Positions 10,219 to 20,435 of a DNA stretch of 64,000 nucleotides are shown piece by piece. The DNA is taken from the NCBI RefSeq assembly GCF_019059575.1, contig NW_024881712.1:248001-312000 (forward strand), in the 5' to 3' direction. The notes below the pieces were generated by a model. That model was not told the DNA's origin and made no database searches. It worked only from the letters and a program-made list of their open reading frames with translations. The first letter of the stretch is position 1. Each line of letters opens with the position of its first letter. A program made the translations under genes and the position numbers. This DNA is from Amphibalanus amphitrite. Lineage: Eukaryota > Arthropoda > Thecostraca > Balanomorpha > Balanidae.

Positions 10219-11154
10219 GCTTGCAGGGTCGTTTATTTTCCTAAAATGCACAAATATTTCTATACAAATGACAAAACTAACAGTTTTCTGAATGTTCTGA
10301 ACCAGCAACTACTCTATAATATCTTTCAAAACTATGAAAACAAACTTGAAACCCATAGATCAAGAGCCAGCAGAGTTTGTGGTTACGGTTCATGCACAGC
10401 AAGACCCTTCCAAATCTAATTCAGCAACCAAACGAGACAGATCTCCAAAATGGACTTCAACCGGATCGTGCAGTGCTGCTTGCGCCGAGGCACACGCTGC
10501 AGCAGTCAACACGCATACCCTGGTCAATATAGGTCTTACTTTTAGCCGTGATGCTTCTCTCCATGTAAGTACGTCTCCGAGCAGAGCGCCACTCGCCACT
10601 TGCCACAGATGACTTTAGTGCCAACCACGTACTTTGCAGACGCTTTGCCTTCGTGGTAGGGCCAGCTCTAATCCAGTGTCCGAATCCGTCGCGGTGTAGG
10701 TATGCATCCCATTCTCAGGTGTACGTACCACTGACCAAGCAGCAGGTCTGCAGGAACTCGTCTGTCAATACCATCCGCATCAATATTTCCTCCGTAGGTG
10801 TATTACCGCACAAACTGCACTGGGATATGACGCCGTTACCCATTTCTTCCTGAACAACAGCAACAGCCTTCCTAAACAACAGGACGATCTCAAAACCGTG
10901 CCCCTTCCCCTCCCCCAAGCAAAATTCATTTGGGGCCTTAACCACATGGTTGCTCCACAGGGGTACCCGCAATAATACCAGCGATTATAGGGCAAAGCAT
11001 CCTATCCAACATCCATGCGTCACGTTAGCAGTGAATGACCAATCAGCAATGAATGCTCCAGCTTCTTTGGTGGCGACGAAGGCGCTCCCCTCTCCGACCT
11101 CTTGCCGCAAAGGGCGCATCACCCCTGAGAAACGTTACACAAACGACCTTCAAC
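10219..11154. other. No gene seen inside the TTAA element
   Basis: Mixed-composition DNA with short overlapping ORFs on both strands and no motif I recognise. It belongs to the interior of the 9512-12149 element. Confidence 0.35.
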
Positions 11155-11660
11155 CTACATAGGCACCCCTTTTTCGCATGAAGACGCCCCATAACTTTCA
11201 TAGGCGCCCCTCTTTCGCATGTAGGCGCCCCTATGGGCATCAAAAGCGACTCTGTAGACCTTACAGGCGCCCCTCGTTCCCAGTGAGGCGCCCACAGGCG
11301 CCTATGGGCTTCACAGGCGCTCCTTCCTCTTTCCATAGGCCTCAGAGGCGTGGCGATCTTTGGGATGCAGGGATCGATCTTTCGTATGGAAGCTCCATTA
11401 TGGCGTTCAAGGGCGCCCCTTTTGCATGTGGGCGCCTCTACTTATGGGCGTCATGGGCCTCAGAGGCATTCCTATAGGCTTCACAGGTGCCCCTCTTTCG
11501 CATGCAGGTGCCCTTATGGGCATCCTCATTTGCATTGAGGCGCCCCTAAAAACTTCATAGGTGCCCTTCTTTCGCATATAGGCGCCCTTATGGCCTCAAA
11601 GGCGCCCCTCTTACGCACCCAATTCCCTCGGGCGATGGCGTCCCCTTGAGGGATGGCGCC
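11155..11660. repeat. Degenerate tandem repeat of ggcgcccct/cttcatagg words
   Basis: The motif (a/t)ggcgcccctctttcgcat recurs every 30-60 bp, for example at about 11162, 11202, 11226, 11268, 11416, 11540 and 11600, in irregular order. The copies give ORFs in several frames, which I regard as non-coding. Confidence 0.7.
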
Positions 11661-12153
11661 CCAAATAACAATTTGTCCGCATCACTCCGTTGAGCGTTGT
11701 TTCCCCTCTGCAAAGACCGCACACGCATGTAATTGCGAAAAAAACGCTTAGCCTACCGCCCAGTGGTACCAAAAGGTACCAACAAAAATTCTGCCCCTAG
11801 GAACGCCAGGATTCATGACGAAACATCTGATTTTCTGCTTAACTGCAGCTGCGAGTTCTTCATCTTTATTGTAAACACACTTTGGCTAAAAAAATATTTA
11901 CAGACAAGCAACCACAAACGTTTTTATCTCCCAACGTCAGCCCATGACTGCGGCGCCTCGAAACACTCCGAGCTTTTCTGCACCTCACACGAAGCTCTTC
12001 GTATCAGCACGTTATTTATACCCAACAGCATATCCGGAAAGGAGGTCATTATCCGATGACAAAATCTATCCGGCGAAAGAACGTGTGGTCTCAACGCAGC
12101 AAACCAAAATGTGCGTTGGTACCTTTTGGTACCGCTGGGCGTTAATGGGTTAA

Positions 12154-12660
12154 GCACGGCACATCTGTCCTTCTTAAAAGGCGAAGATGCAGAAGCCGAT
12201 ATGGAAGGTCAATGCTATCAGTGTTCTAGATCTGGCGTAGGATAGTCATTACCGACTGTCTTGATGATGGTCGGATAATGATAAGCAAGCACTACTGCAC
12301 ACTTTTGAAGAAGTTGCGAGATGGCCTCAAGCAAAATCGCCGCAAAAAAGCCCAAGAAAGATGTTTTATCCGCACCGACAGCGATAAGCGTCGAAGGACG
12401 CCTATTCGTCCTGAGCTGCGATTGAAGAAACAACATGATGTGGACATCAAATCCTACCGCATCTAACAAATGCACCTGGCCAGGTATTAACTGACTTTTG
12501 ATTGTTACGGGAGATGAAGAATCCACACTATGGCCGGTGTTTTATGGACAGAAATGACGTCATTGATGAGGTGGAGCAGTGATTTACGGGACAGTGCGAA
12601 GGTCCTGCAATGACCGCCTGAGGCAGCTGAAGAAACGATGCAATAAGTTTGCGGTCGTGT
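12154..12660 (+). pseudogene. Mariner transposase, C-terminal part, decayed
   Basis: Downstream of the TTAA insertion the frame reads KAKMQKPIWKVNA (12170-12210) and then YCTLLKKLRDGLKQNRRKK at about 12292-12350, matching the mariner block that precedes the third catalytic aspartate. RTDS follows where HDNAP would be expected. Stops and frameshifts are frequent. It is continuous with 8890-9507 apart from the insertion. Confidence 0.6.
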
Positions 12661-12843
12661 GTGGTGACCTGTAAAGGAGTAATGAACATCATGTAAAAAA
12701 ATCAGATTTCTATCTCATCTAATTCATGGTGATGATCAGAACTTTTCGATACCCCCTCGTAGGTAAATGTCGGAACGTTTAATTCGCTCGCCTTTTCTCA
12801 GAGTCTTTCAAAGTTCGCCAATCACCTTTCGTTTAGAAATCGT

Positions 12844-13711
12844 TTACGTTTTGTTTCCTAGTGCCATCATTGCAGCCGCTTTTGCCCAGGTAAAGAATCC
12901 AGGTTTTTCGTTCACTGTATCTTGGAAACAGATGTGAGCTGCTTCCAGAGCTTTTCGCACCGATTTTGACATGCCTTTTTCAATGACATGAGCACTGTTC
13001 CAGTTTGGTAAATTTTGACATTTTTCGATATGAAGGACGAGTGCGTTCGATCTATTGTGGTTCCGGACATCGCGTTTGTGTTCTTTCAGTCGTGTGTCGA
13101 GTCCTCTTCCAGTTTCTCCTATGTACGATTTGTTGCATGGGCCCGAGCAAGGAATTTTGTATATCACACTGTTACTATCTTTCTTTTCAGGCTTCGGCTG
13201 AGTCAGATTTTCCACTTTTTTTCCGGAAACTATCGTTACATTCGATCCATTTGATCGAAGTTGTCGTGAAATCGAGTCGGCATGTGTTGAGTTTGGTATC
13301 GATATATATCGGCCACGTTTCTTCTCTTCTTGTCTTCGTTTTCGTTTCTCTTCGGCGCTTCTCCTTCTGATTTCTTCCGCTTTCTGTTTCATTCTTAGTA
13401 GGAACCCTTTTGGATAGTGAAGCCGGTCGAACGTGTCGAAAATGTGCTTCAGTTCGTCTTCTAAGAAGTCTTCGCTACATATTCTAAATGCTCGTAGGAA
13501 AAATCCGATAACGATCCCACTTTTCACTCGTTCGTTGTGAGCTGATAAAAAATGGACATAATCTTCTTTGTTTGTAACCTTACGATAAACCGTGAATTTT
13601 GCTTTCTGTCCACATCTCATGATAAGGGTGTCTAAGAATGATATTTTTTGCTCGTTTTCTCTTTCGATCGTAAATTGGATCTTTTTGTCGACTTCGTTGA
13701 GGACTCGGAGT
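12844..13711 (-). pseudogene. PLE-C left copy: post-RT region and GIY-YIG endonuclease
   Basis: Minus-strand coding from just after the RT active site (RVLNEVDKKIQF at about 13707) through FLDTLIMRCG, KVTNKEDYVHFLSAH, a basic linker (RRRSAEEKRKRRQEEKKRG), and the GIY-YIG domain (VIYKIPCSGPCNKSYIGET, RLKEHKRDV, SNALVLHIEKC) to the stop at 12844. The CX3C-type cysteines before YIG are typical of PLE endonucleases. The copy lacks RT motifs A to C because its 5' end is the inversion junction at about 13711. It differs by few bases from the right copy (SGKKVEN against SGRKVEN). Confidence 0.85.
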
Positions 13712-14735
13712 TGAAGCTGTGCATGAAATTCAACATCTTCACTTTCAATGGACAAGAATATGTACAACACAACGGACTCGCAATGGGGTCCCCACTGAGC
13801 CCCGTGGCTGCTTGTTTTTATATGGAACTTCTCGAGGAAGAAAAATTCAAGAACATCATGGGGGCAGACTCCGAGTCCTCAACGAAGTCGACAAAAAGAT
13901 CCAATTTACGATCGAAAGAGAAAACGAGCAAAAAATATCATTCTTAGACACCCTTATCATGAGATGTGGACAGAAAGCAAAATTCACGGTTTATCGTAAG
14001 GTTACAAACAAAGAAGATTATGTCCATTTTTTATCAGCTCACAACGAACGAGTGAAAAGTGGGATCGTTATCGGATTTTTCCTACGAGCATTTAGAATAT
14101 GTAGCGAAGACTTCTTAGAAGACGAACTGAAGCACATTTTCGACACGTTCGACCGGCTTCACTATCCAAAAGGGTTCCTACTAAGAATGAAACAGAAAGC
14201 GGAAGAAATCAGAAGGAGAAGCGCCGAAGAGAAACGAAAACGAAGACAAGAAGAGAAGAAACGTGGCCGATATATATCGATACCAAACTCAACACATGCC
14301 GACTCGATTTCACGACAACTTCGATCAAATGGATCGAATGTAACGATAGTTTCCGGAAGAAAAGTGGAAAATCTGACTCAGCCGAAGCCTGAAAAGAAAG
14401 ATAGTAACAGTGTGATATACAAAATTCCTTGCTCGGGCCCATGCAACAAATCGTACATAGGAGAAACTGGAAGAGGACTCGACACACGACTGAAAGAACA
14501 CAAACGCGATGTCCGGAACCACAATAGATCGAACGCACTCGTCCTTCATATCGAAAAATGTCAAAATTTACCTAACTGGAACAGTGCTCATGTCATTGAA
14601 AAAGGCATGTCAAAATCGGTGCGAAAAGCTCTGGAAGCAGCTCACATCTGTTTCCAAGATACAGTGAACGAAAAACCTGGATTCTTTACCTGGGCAAAAG
14701 CGGCTGCAATGATGGCACTAGGAAACAAAACGTAA
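13712..14735 (+). pseudogene. PLE-C right copy: RT motif-B fragment joined to post-RT and GIY-YIG
   Basis: The copy begins within the RT: LCMKFNIFTFNGQEY, then GLAMGSPLSPVAACFYMELL (motif B, about 13772-13830). At about 13868 the segment that should carry the YVDD active site is missing; the text jumps from NIMGADS to RVLNEVDKKIQF with a frame change. Coding then matches the left copy to the stop at 14735. The deletion breakpoint coincides with the 5' end of the left copy, so inversion and deletion probably arose in one template-switching event. Neither copy encodes an active RT. Confidence 0.85.
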
Positions 14736-15038
14736 ACGATTTCTAAACGAAAGGTGATTGGCGAACTTTGAAAGACTCTGAGAAAAGGCGAGCGAATTAA
14801 ACGTTCCGACATTTACCTACATTGTGACCTGTAGGTACATTCATTATATAATTTAATTTTCAGCATATCAAAAGAACGCGACAAGAACAATAGCGTGATG
14901 AATGCCGTTCTCAATTTAGGTTTTTAATGTTGAACCAAAGAATGCATTTCGAAACATGTGCCCGATGTGTCGACTTCGAACGATGTCTACCGATTGTTTT
15001 TGATACTATGTGTTTTTAATTTAATTAATCACTAGTGT

Positions 15039-15074
15039 CCACTGACGAAGGCACCCTGTGGCCGAAACGTCTGG
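15039..15074 (+). ncRNA. Hammerhead-type ribozyme motif, PLE-C right copy
   Basis: CCA/TGG helix I, core CTGACGA (15042-15048), one extra A, helix II GGC/GCC closing an irregular loop, GAA, a two-pair helix III and GTC at 15069-15071. It mirrors 8561-8596. An AATAAA lies 39 nt further on. Confidence 0.75.
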
Positions 15075-15137
15075 TTTTAGGAATTTGACTTGTGTTGCCA
15101 TCGATCGTGAATAAAACTCAATCTTGTCTGATCATTT

Positions 15138-15354
15138 ATAAACAACATTGCTCGATTTACATCCAATCGTTAAGTCGTAGGTGCACACGTCACCCCCCCC
15201 CCCCCCCGTTCGCCGAATCTTCCTTTGCTCTTTATACATAACCTTGCATACCACACAATTTTTTCCACAGCTTCCATGATTTCCCTCCGTTGTCTGGCTC
15301 ACTCGTTTCGTTTTTTTTTTATGCACCAAAAGATCCCCAAGATTGCAATGTTGA
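15138..15354 (-). pseudogene. PLE-A piece 4: cysteine-rich linker before GIY-YIG
   Basis: Minus strand: HCNLGDLLVHKKK, then a cysteine cluster (CGKNCVVCKVMYK), a basic stretch and YDLTIGCKSSNVVY, which is the GIY half of the endonuclease. It continues at 8516 after the PLE-C insertion and is preceded by the piece ending CNLDVRQ at 19172. A G/C-run (15189-15206) has expanded inside it. Confidence 0.75.
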
Positions 15355-18300
15355 TCAAGACAGCCCATATTCAGCCCAGATTCAGCCCGGATTCAGCCCA
15401 GATTCGGGACACCTTAGATCAAGCTGAAACTCGCATACAATGTAGGTCATGACATGCCCAATCCACAGTCTGAGTCATTCGGCGGCACTCCCAGACGTTT
15501 GACCTACAGAGGTCAGCAAAGGTCACGTGGCCCAAATTTGCACAGCAGATTGTGGCCCACCCAGTAGAGCTAGAGCGCTAAAAATGGCACCAATCGACTC
15601 GCCAGCATCTAATCTTACTTTCCCAACATTCATTTGACCTCTCAAGGTCATGCGATGACCTAAGGTCATTTGTGGGCTATGTCGAAAATACAATTGCACA
15701 GCAGTTTTCGAGTAGAGGAATTGACCGAATTCCAAATCAAAGCACATCATCGGGTAGCCCATAGGCCGTAGTAACTTTCCTTAAAAACCGCTTCTCGATA
15801 TGTGACCCCGTTTGACCTCGGCAGGTCAAAATGTGCAAATAAACGACACTCCATACGTCACAGCCCGGATTCAGCCCAGATTCGGGGCATCTCCGATCAA
15901 GCTGAAACTCGCACACAATGTAGGTCCTGACATGCCCAATCCACAGTCCGAGTCAATCGGCGGCACTCTCAGCCGTTTGACCTATAGAGGTCATTAAAGG
16001 TCACGTGGCCCAAATTTGCACAGCAGATTGTGGCCCACCCAGTAGAGCTAGAGCGCTAAAAATGGCACCAATCGACTCGCCAGCATCTAATCTTACTTTC
16101 CCAACACTCATTTGACCTCTCAAGGTCATGCGATGACCTAAGGTCATTTGTGGGCTATGTCGAAAATGCACTTGCACAGCAGTTTTCGAGTAGAGAAATT
16201 GACCGAATTCCTGAAGGTCATCGCATGACCTTGAGAGGTCAAATGGTTGTTGGGAAAGGAAGATTAGATGCTGGCGAGTCGATTGGTGCCATTTTTAGCG
16301 CTCTACCTCTACTGGGTGGGCCACAATCTGCTGTGCAAATTTGGGCCACGTGACCTTTGCTGACCTCTGTAGGTGAACGGCTGAGAGTGCCACCGAATGA
16401 CTCGGACTGTGGATTGGGTATGTCAGAACCTACATTGTGTGCGAGTTTCAGCTTGATCGGAGATGTCCCGAATCTGGGCTGAATCCGGGCTGCGACGTAT
16501 TGAGTGTCGTTTATTTGCACATTTTGACCTGCCGAGGTCAAATGGCGTCACATATCGATAAGTGGTTTTTAAGGGAAGTTACTACGGCCTAAGGGCTACC
16601 CGTGCTTTGATTTGGAGTTTGGTCTATCCCTCTAATCGAAAACTGCTGTGCAAGTGTATTTTCGACATAGCCCACAAATGACCTTAGGTCATCGCATGAC
16701 CTTGAGAGGTCAAATGAGTGTTGGGAAAGTAAGATTAGATGCTGGCGAGTCGACTGGTGCCATTTTTAGCGCTCTAGCTCTTCTGGGTGGGCCACAATCT
16801 GCTGTGCAAATTTGGGCCACGTGACATTTGCTGACCTCTGTAGGTCAAACGGCTGGGAGTGCCGCCGAATGACTCGGACTGTGGATTGGGCAAATTTTAA
16901 GGAAACTACGGCCTATGGGCTACCTGATGATGTGCTTTGATTTGGAATTCGGTCAATCCCTCTACTCGAAAACTGCTGTGAAAGTGTATTTTCAACATAA
17001 CCCACAATTGACCTTAGGTCATCGCATGACCTTGAGAGGTCAAATGAGTAATGGGGAAGTAAGATTAGATGCTGGCGAGTCGATTGGTGCCATTTTTAGC
17101 GCTCTACCTCTACTGGGTGGGCCACAATCTGCTGTGCAAATTTGAGCCACGTGACCTTTGCTGACCTCTGTAGTTCAAACGGCTGGGAGTGCCGCCGAAT
17201 GACTTGGACTGTAGATTGGGCATGTCAGGACCTACATTGTGTACGAGCTTCAGCTTGATCGGAGATTTCCCGAATCTGGGCTGAATCCGGGCTGCGACGT
17301 ATGGAGTGTCGTTTATTTGCACATTTTGACCTGCCGAGGTCAAACGGGGTCACATATCGAGAAGCGGTTTTTAAGGAAAGTTACTACGGCCTATGGGCTA
17401 CATGATGATGTGCTTTGATTTGGAATTCGGTCAATCCCTCTACTCGAAAACTGCTGTGCAAGTGTATTTTCGACATAGCCCACAAATGACCTTAGGTCAT
17501 CGCATGACCTTGAGAGGTCAAATGAGTGCTGGGAAAGTAAGATTAGATGCTGGCGAGTCGATTGGTGCCATTTTTAGCCCTCTAGCTCTACTGGGTGGGC
17601 CACAATCTGCTGTGCAAATTTGGGCCACGTGACATTTGCTGACCTCTGTAGGTCAAACGGCTGAGAGTACCGCCAAATGACTTGGACTGTAGGGGAGAGT
17701 GGGGCACATTCGTGCAAAAAATGGATAAATCCATATATCTGTTCGTCGGTTAGTGCAATGGCAAAATTGTTGATTGTAGTATGGAAAGGAACTATTGCAG
17801 ATATTTTTCCTCTTTAAAAGTTATCCTCTAAAGTTATCGCTTCTATTAGAAAAAATGACTTTTAATAACTCTGAACTTTTGCACGAAACTGCCCCACCTA
17901 TGGGGCACATTCGTGCAAGGGGTGGGGCACTTCCGTGCACCCTGCAAAGTTCGAGGAATTACCGGGCATTGCCAAAAATTTATCAACAGAAATTGGCAGG
18001 GGGTCCTTTCACTTGATTCCTTTCGACAAGAATGCATTGCACAACATATTTAGAAAGAATGGGCTGGCCAACAAGAATGTGCCAGCCGCCGGCCATCGAC
18101 CCGCCTCCGTGACCTTTCCAAGGACACCTGAACTACTTGTCACGACGTCGCAAGCAGCCGAGACTGAGTCAGGCGAGCGTCACTACTACAGATAAAGTCA
18201 TAAATCGCAAAAACGAAAAAAAAATATGGAGGAATGTGCCCCTAGGTAGTGCGTACACGAACCTGCCCCACAACGTTATTTGTAAAATATTTCAAAATTT

Positions 18301-19171
18301 CTTATTGAAAAAATGACAGTTTTTCAACAAACTAGTTTGCAGCAGTTCCGTGAATGAAGTGAGCTTCTTTGCTCTCAATTTTGAAAAGTTAACCCACATT
18401 TCCGAGTCAGGATCACGAAAATGGATGATATGAGAAAAGTTTGGAAAGCGCACGGATATTACAAATTTGCGTTTTTATCCAGCATGACAGCAGGTACAGT
18501 GTTGTCTTCTACAGTGAGCGAAGGGCGGCAATGATGTCACTCGTCTTCCCATAAACTGCAAAAAACGAATGTGCCCCATGCACGAATGTGCCCCACTCTC
18601 CCCTAGATTGGACATGTCAGGGCCTACATTGTGTGCGAGTTTCAGCTTGATCGGAGATGTCCCGAATCTGGGCTGAATCCGGGCTGCGACGTATGGAGTG
18701 TCGTTTTATTGCACATTTTGCCCTGCCGAGGTCAAACGGGGTCACATATCGAGAAGCGGTTTTTTAGGAAAGTTACTACGGCCTATGGGCTTTGATTTGG
18801 AATTTGGCCTTTACTCGAAAACTGCTGTGCAAGTGTATTTTCGACATAGCCCACAAATGACCTTAGGTCATCACATGACCTTGAGAGGTCAAATGAGTGC
18901 TGGGAAAGTAAGATTAGATGCTGGCGAGTCGATTGGTGCCATTTTTAGCGCTCTAGCTCTACTGGGTGGACCTCAATCTGCTGTGCAAATTTTGGCCACG
19001 TGACCTTTGCTGACCTCTGTAGGTCAAACGGCTGGGAGTGGCGCCGAATGACTTGGACTGTGGATTGGACATGTCATGGCCTACATTGTGTGCGAGTTTC
19101 AGCTTGATCGGAGGTGTCCCGAATCTGGGCTGAATCCGGGCTGAATCTGGGCTGAATATGGGCTGTCTTGA
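15355..19171. mobile_element. TIR element built of ~480-bp inverted satellite units
   Basis: The outer ends (tcaagacagcccatattcag at 15355, its complement ending 19171) extend into long inverted repeats. The whole body is repeats of one ~480-bp unit: two or more in reverse orientation to about 16205, then four to five forward, some truncated. Each unit carries the words cgcatgaccttgagaggtca, gtgggccacaatctgc and gaatctgggctgaatccggg. Each unit has ORFs of 60-80 residues on both strands, none recognisable. The insertion splits PLE-A between CNLDVRQ and HCNLGDL; only TTGA is shared by the flanks. Confidence 0.75.
17692..18603. mobile_element. TA-flanked MITE with GGGGAGAGTGGGGCAC ends
   Basis: Exact 25-bp TIRs lie at 17692-17716 and 18579-18603 and are flanked by TA (17690-17691 and 18604-18605). 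It is inserted in a satellite unit whose empty form (gactgtagattgg) is visible nearby. The gtggggcac/gtgcccca word recurs inside both ends (near 17900 and 18570). TA duplication suggests a Tc1/mariner-type transposase in trans. An 86-codon ORF (17935-18195) has no motif I recognise. Confidence 0.85.
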
Positions 19172-19315
19172 CGGACATCAAGATTGCATCCCCTTTTAAA
19201 AGATACAAATGTTCCTTTGTCGGCACCAAATGCGTCTTTAAGGTTATCAGAGCGCATAAGTAAATGCTTTTTACTCCTAATAATGTTCCTAATATCAGGC
19301 AAGTGACTAGAGTAA
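19172..19315 (-). pseudogene. PLE-A piece 3: post-RT region
   Basis: Minus strand reads TYSSHLPDIRNIIRSKKHLL, later DAFGADKGTFVSFKRGCNLD, ending at DVRQ where the satellite element starts. The 12-bp target tgactagagtaa (19304-19315) is repeated at 30464-30475, joining it in frame to the preceding PLE-A piece. Confidence 0.8.
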
Positions 19316-19342
19316 TAATGTAAATAATAAACCAATTAATAC

Positions 19343-20030
19343 CAGTATAGCGCCTTTTGGGGCGACTAACGGAGCGAGCGAGGGGGTGAGTCTTGCACGT
19401 GCGAAATTTCGAGGGGGTACCTCCAACTGACTTGTGCACGGCACCCTACTGACCGGTTTCTAGCGATGTGCCAAATTTGAGCACAATCGGCCCAGCCGTT
19501 CTCGAGATCTGGGAGCGGCACCCTGCACGTGCGCACGTGCAAAATGGGTCCCAACTGACTTGTGCACGGCACCCTACTAACTGGTCCCTAACCGTGTACC
19601 AAATTTGAGCGCAATCGGTCGAGCCGTTCACGAGATCTGGAAACGACCCCTGCACGTGCGCACGTGCAGCAGCACCCCAACTCTGGCACATGGATATGCA
19701 GTGGATATGCCTACCTACATGCCAACTTTCAGCGCAATCGGCCAAGTAATTACCGAGATATTGCAACAATTACAAAACTGACACCTCTTCGTTTTGCACG
19801 TGGCACGTGCATAAGGGGTCACCCAAATGCATCGGGAATAGTCCAATACTTGGTAGAAGGAATGAAGCTACCCTACAAAAATTACCCCGTGTAAATCGGT
19901 CAAGTGGTTGCTGAGATATAAGCCTCGCAAAAGCGTCCGCACGGCCGGCCGGCCGGCCGGCCGGCCGCTCATACTCAGAAATTTCCGTTAATCTAAGGAA
20001 AGACTACGCTCGCTTCGCTCGCTCCGTAAC
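19343..20030. repeat. Dispersed repeat with gcacgtgc and (GGCC)n motifs, copy 1
   Basis: The left end carries cgccttttggggcga and then acggagcgagcga; the right end is cgctcgcttcgctcgctccg, an imperfect inverted match. Inside are gcacgtgcgcacgtgca E-box-like palindromes, recurring caaatttgagc and aatcggccc words, and a (GGCC)n run at about 19943-19968. It is inserted in the PLE-B 3' repeat between aattaatac and aaatcaaat (intact at 24890-24915). A second copy is at 50455-51924. Class unknown. Confidence 0.65.
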
Positions 20031-20051
20031 AAATCAAATATATTCAAAATA

Positions 20052-20088
20052 CACAAAGCTTTCGACTTAAACAGCCTTGATCACTGTG
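20052..20088 (-). ncRNA. Hammerhead-like motif with swapped 3-8 pair, PLE-B copy 1
   Basis: Same 37-nt fold as 24926-24962; helix II here contains one G-U pair (GGCT/AGTC). Helix I CACA/TGTG, core GTGATCA, and helix III AG/CT are intact. Confidence 0.6.
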
Positions 20089-20177
20089 AGTTGTGGCAAT
20101 GTATAATCGGTACAACACAAATATTCGCAGTAACCGTCTAAGAATTCTTGAAAATAATGAATCACGTGTTTCTTGTT

Positions 20178-20424
20178 TTACTGGCCAACTGTCGATTTTG
20201 CTGCCATCGATGACCAAGTAATGAATCCGTTTCTACTGTTGAATGTGTCCCGTGTGGTAATATGAGCCGCTTCCAGGATCTTTCTCGTAGATTTCTTCAT
20301 GTTCTTTTCTAATATTTTCGTATTTTCCCAATCAGGTAAGTGGTTGCATTGCTCTATGTGTAACACTATCGCGTTTGAAGTACGATGGAATTTTACGTCG
20401 CTTTGATGCTCTTTTAAACGAACA
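20178..20424 (-). pseudogene. PLE-B copy 1: C-terminal end of GIY-YIG domain
   Basis: Minus-strand coding from RLKEH through MLHIEQCNHLPDW and RKILEAAHI to the stop at 20178. It is separated from the rest of copy 1 (from 22709) by the LINE insertion at 20436-22697, whose target ttaacccccct is duplicated. The catalytic core YVGETG lies on the far side and reads YVEETG there. Confidence 0.85.
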
Positions 20425-20435
20425 TTAACCCCCCT

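Larger units (their letters stand above)
9512..12149. mobile_element. TTAA-flanked (piggyBac-type) non-autonomous element
   Basis: The duplicated target TTAA lies at 9508-9511 and 12150-12153, and the 13-bp TIRs start cccattaacgccc. The insertion interrupts the mariner transposase. Three copies of the 16-bp palindrome ggtacc-N4-ggtacc lie at 9643, 11765 and 12118, each beside a cccagc/gctggg motif, suggesting internally duplicated ends. I see no transposase. The interior hosts the hAT-type MITE at 9929-10210 and GGCGCC-rich DNA. Confidence 0.75.
8818..12759 (+). mobile_element. Mariner-type DNA transposon, TA target, 31-bp TIRs
   Basis: Perfect 31-bp TIRs (cgagggggtatcgaaaag at the left tip) lie at 8818-8848 and 12729-12759 and are flanked by TA (8816-8817 and 12760-12761). 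The uninterrupted target is visible in the plus PLE-C copy near 14815. Transposase remnants lie at about 8890-9507 and 12154-12660, either side of a TTAA-flanked insertion. Confidence 0.9.
8517..15137. mobile_element. PLE-C inverted pair (3' ends outward), 13-bp TSD
   Basis: Two copies of one PLE lie head-to-head: a minus copy (8517-8817 plus 12760-13711) and a plus copy (13712-15137). The arms of about 1.26 kb are nearly identical. Each outer end has the terminal repeat with a hammerhead motif and an AATAAA-type tail (15110-15115). The block is flanked by ataaacaacattg at 8504-8516 and 15138-15150, so it inserted as one event into PLE-A. At the right edge 15119-15137 is extra filler absent on the left. 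A mariner (8818-12759) later split the left arm. Confidence 0.85.

Noticed and set aside
17935..18195. 86-codon ORF in the TA MITE as a transposase remnant
   Set aside because: No DDE/DDD or helix-turn-helix motif visible.
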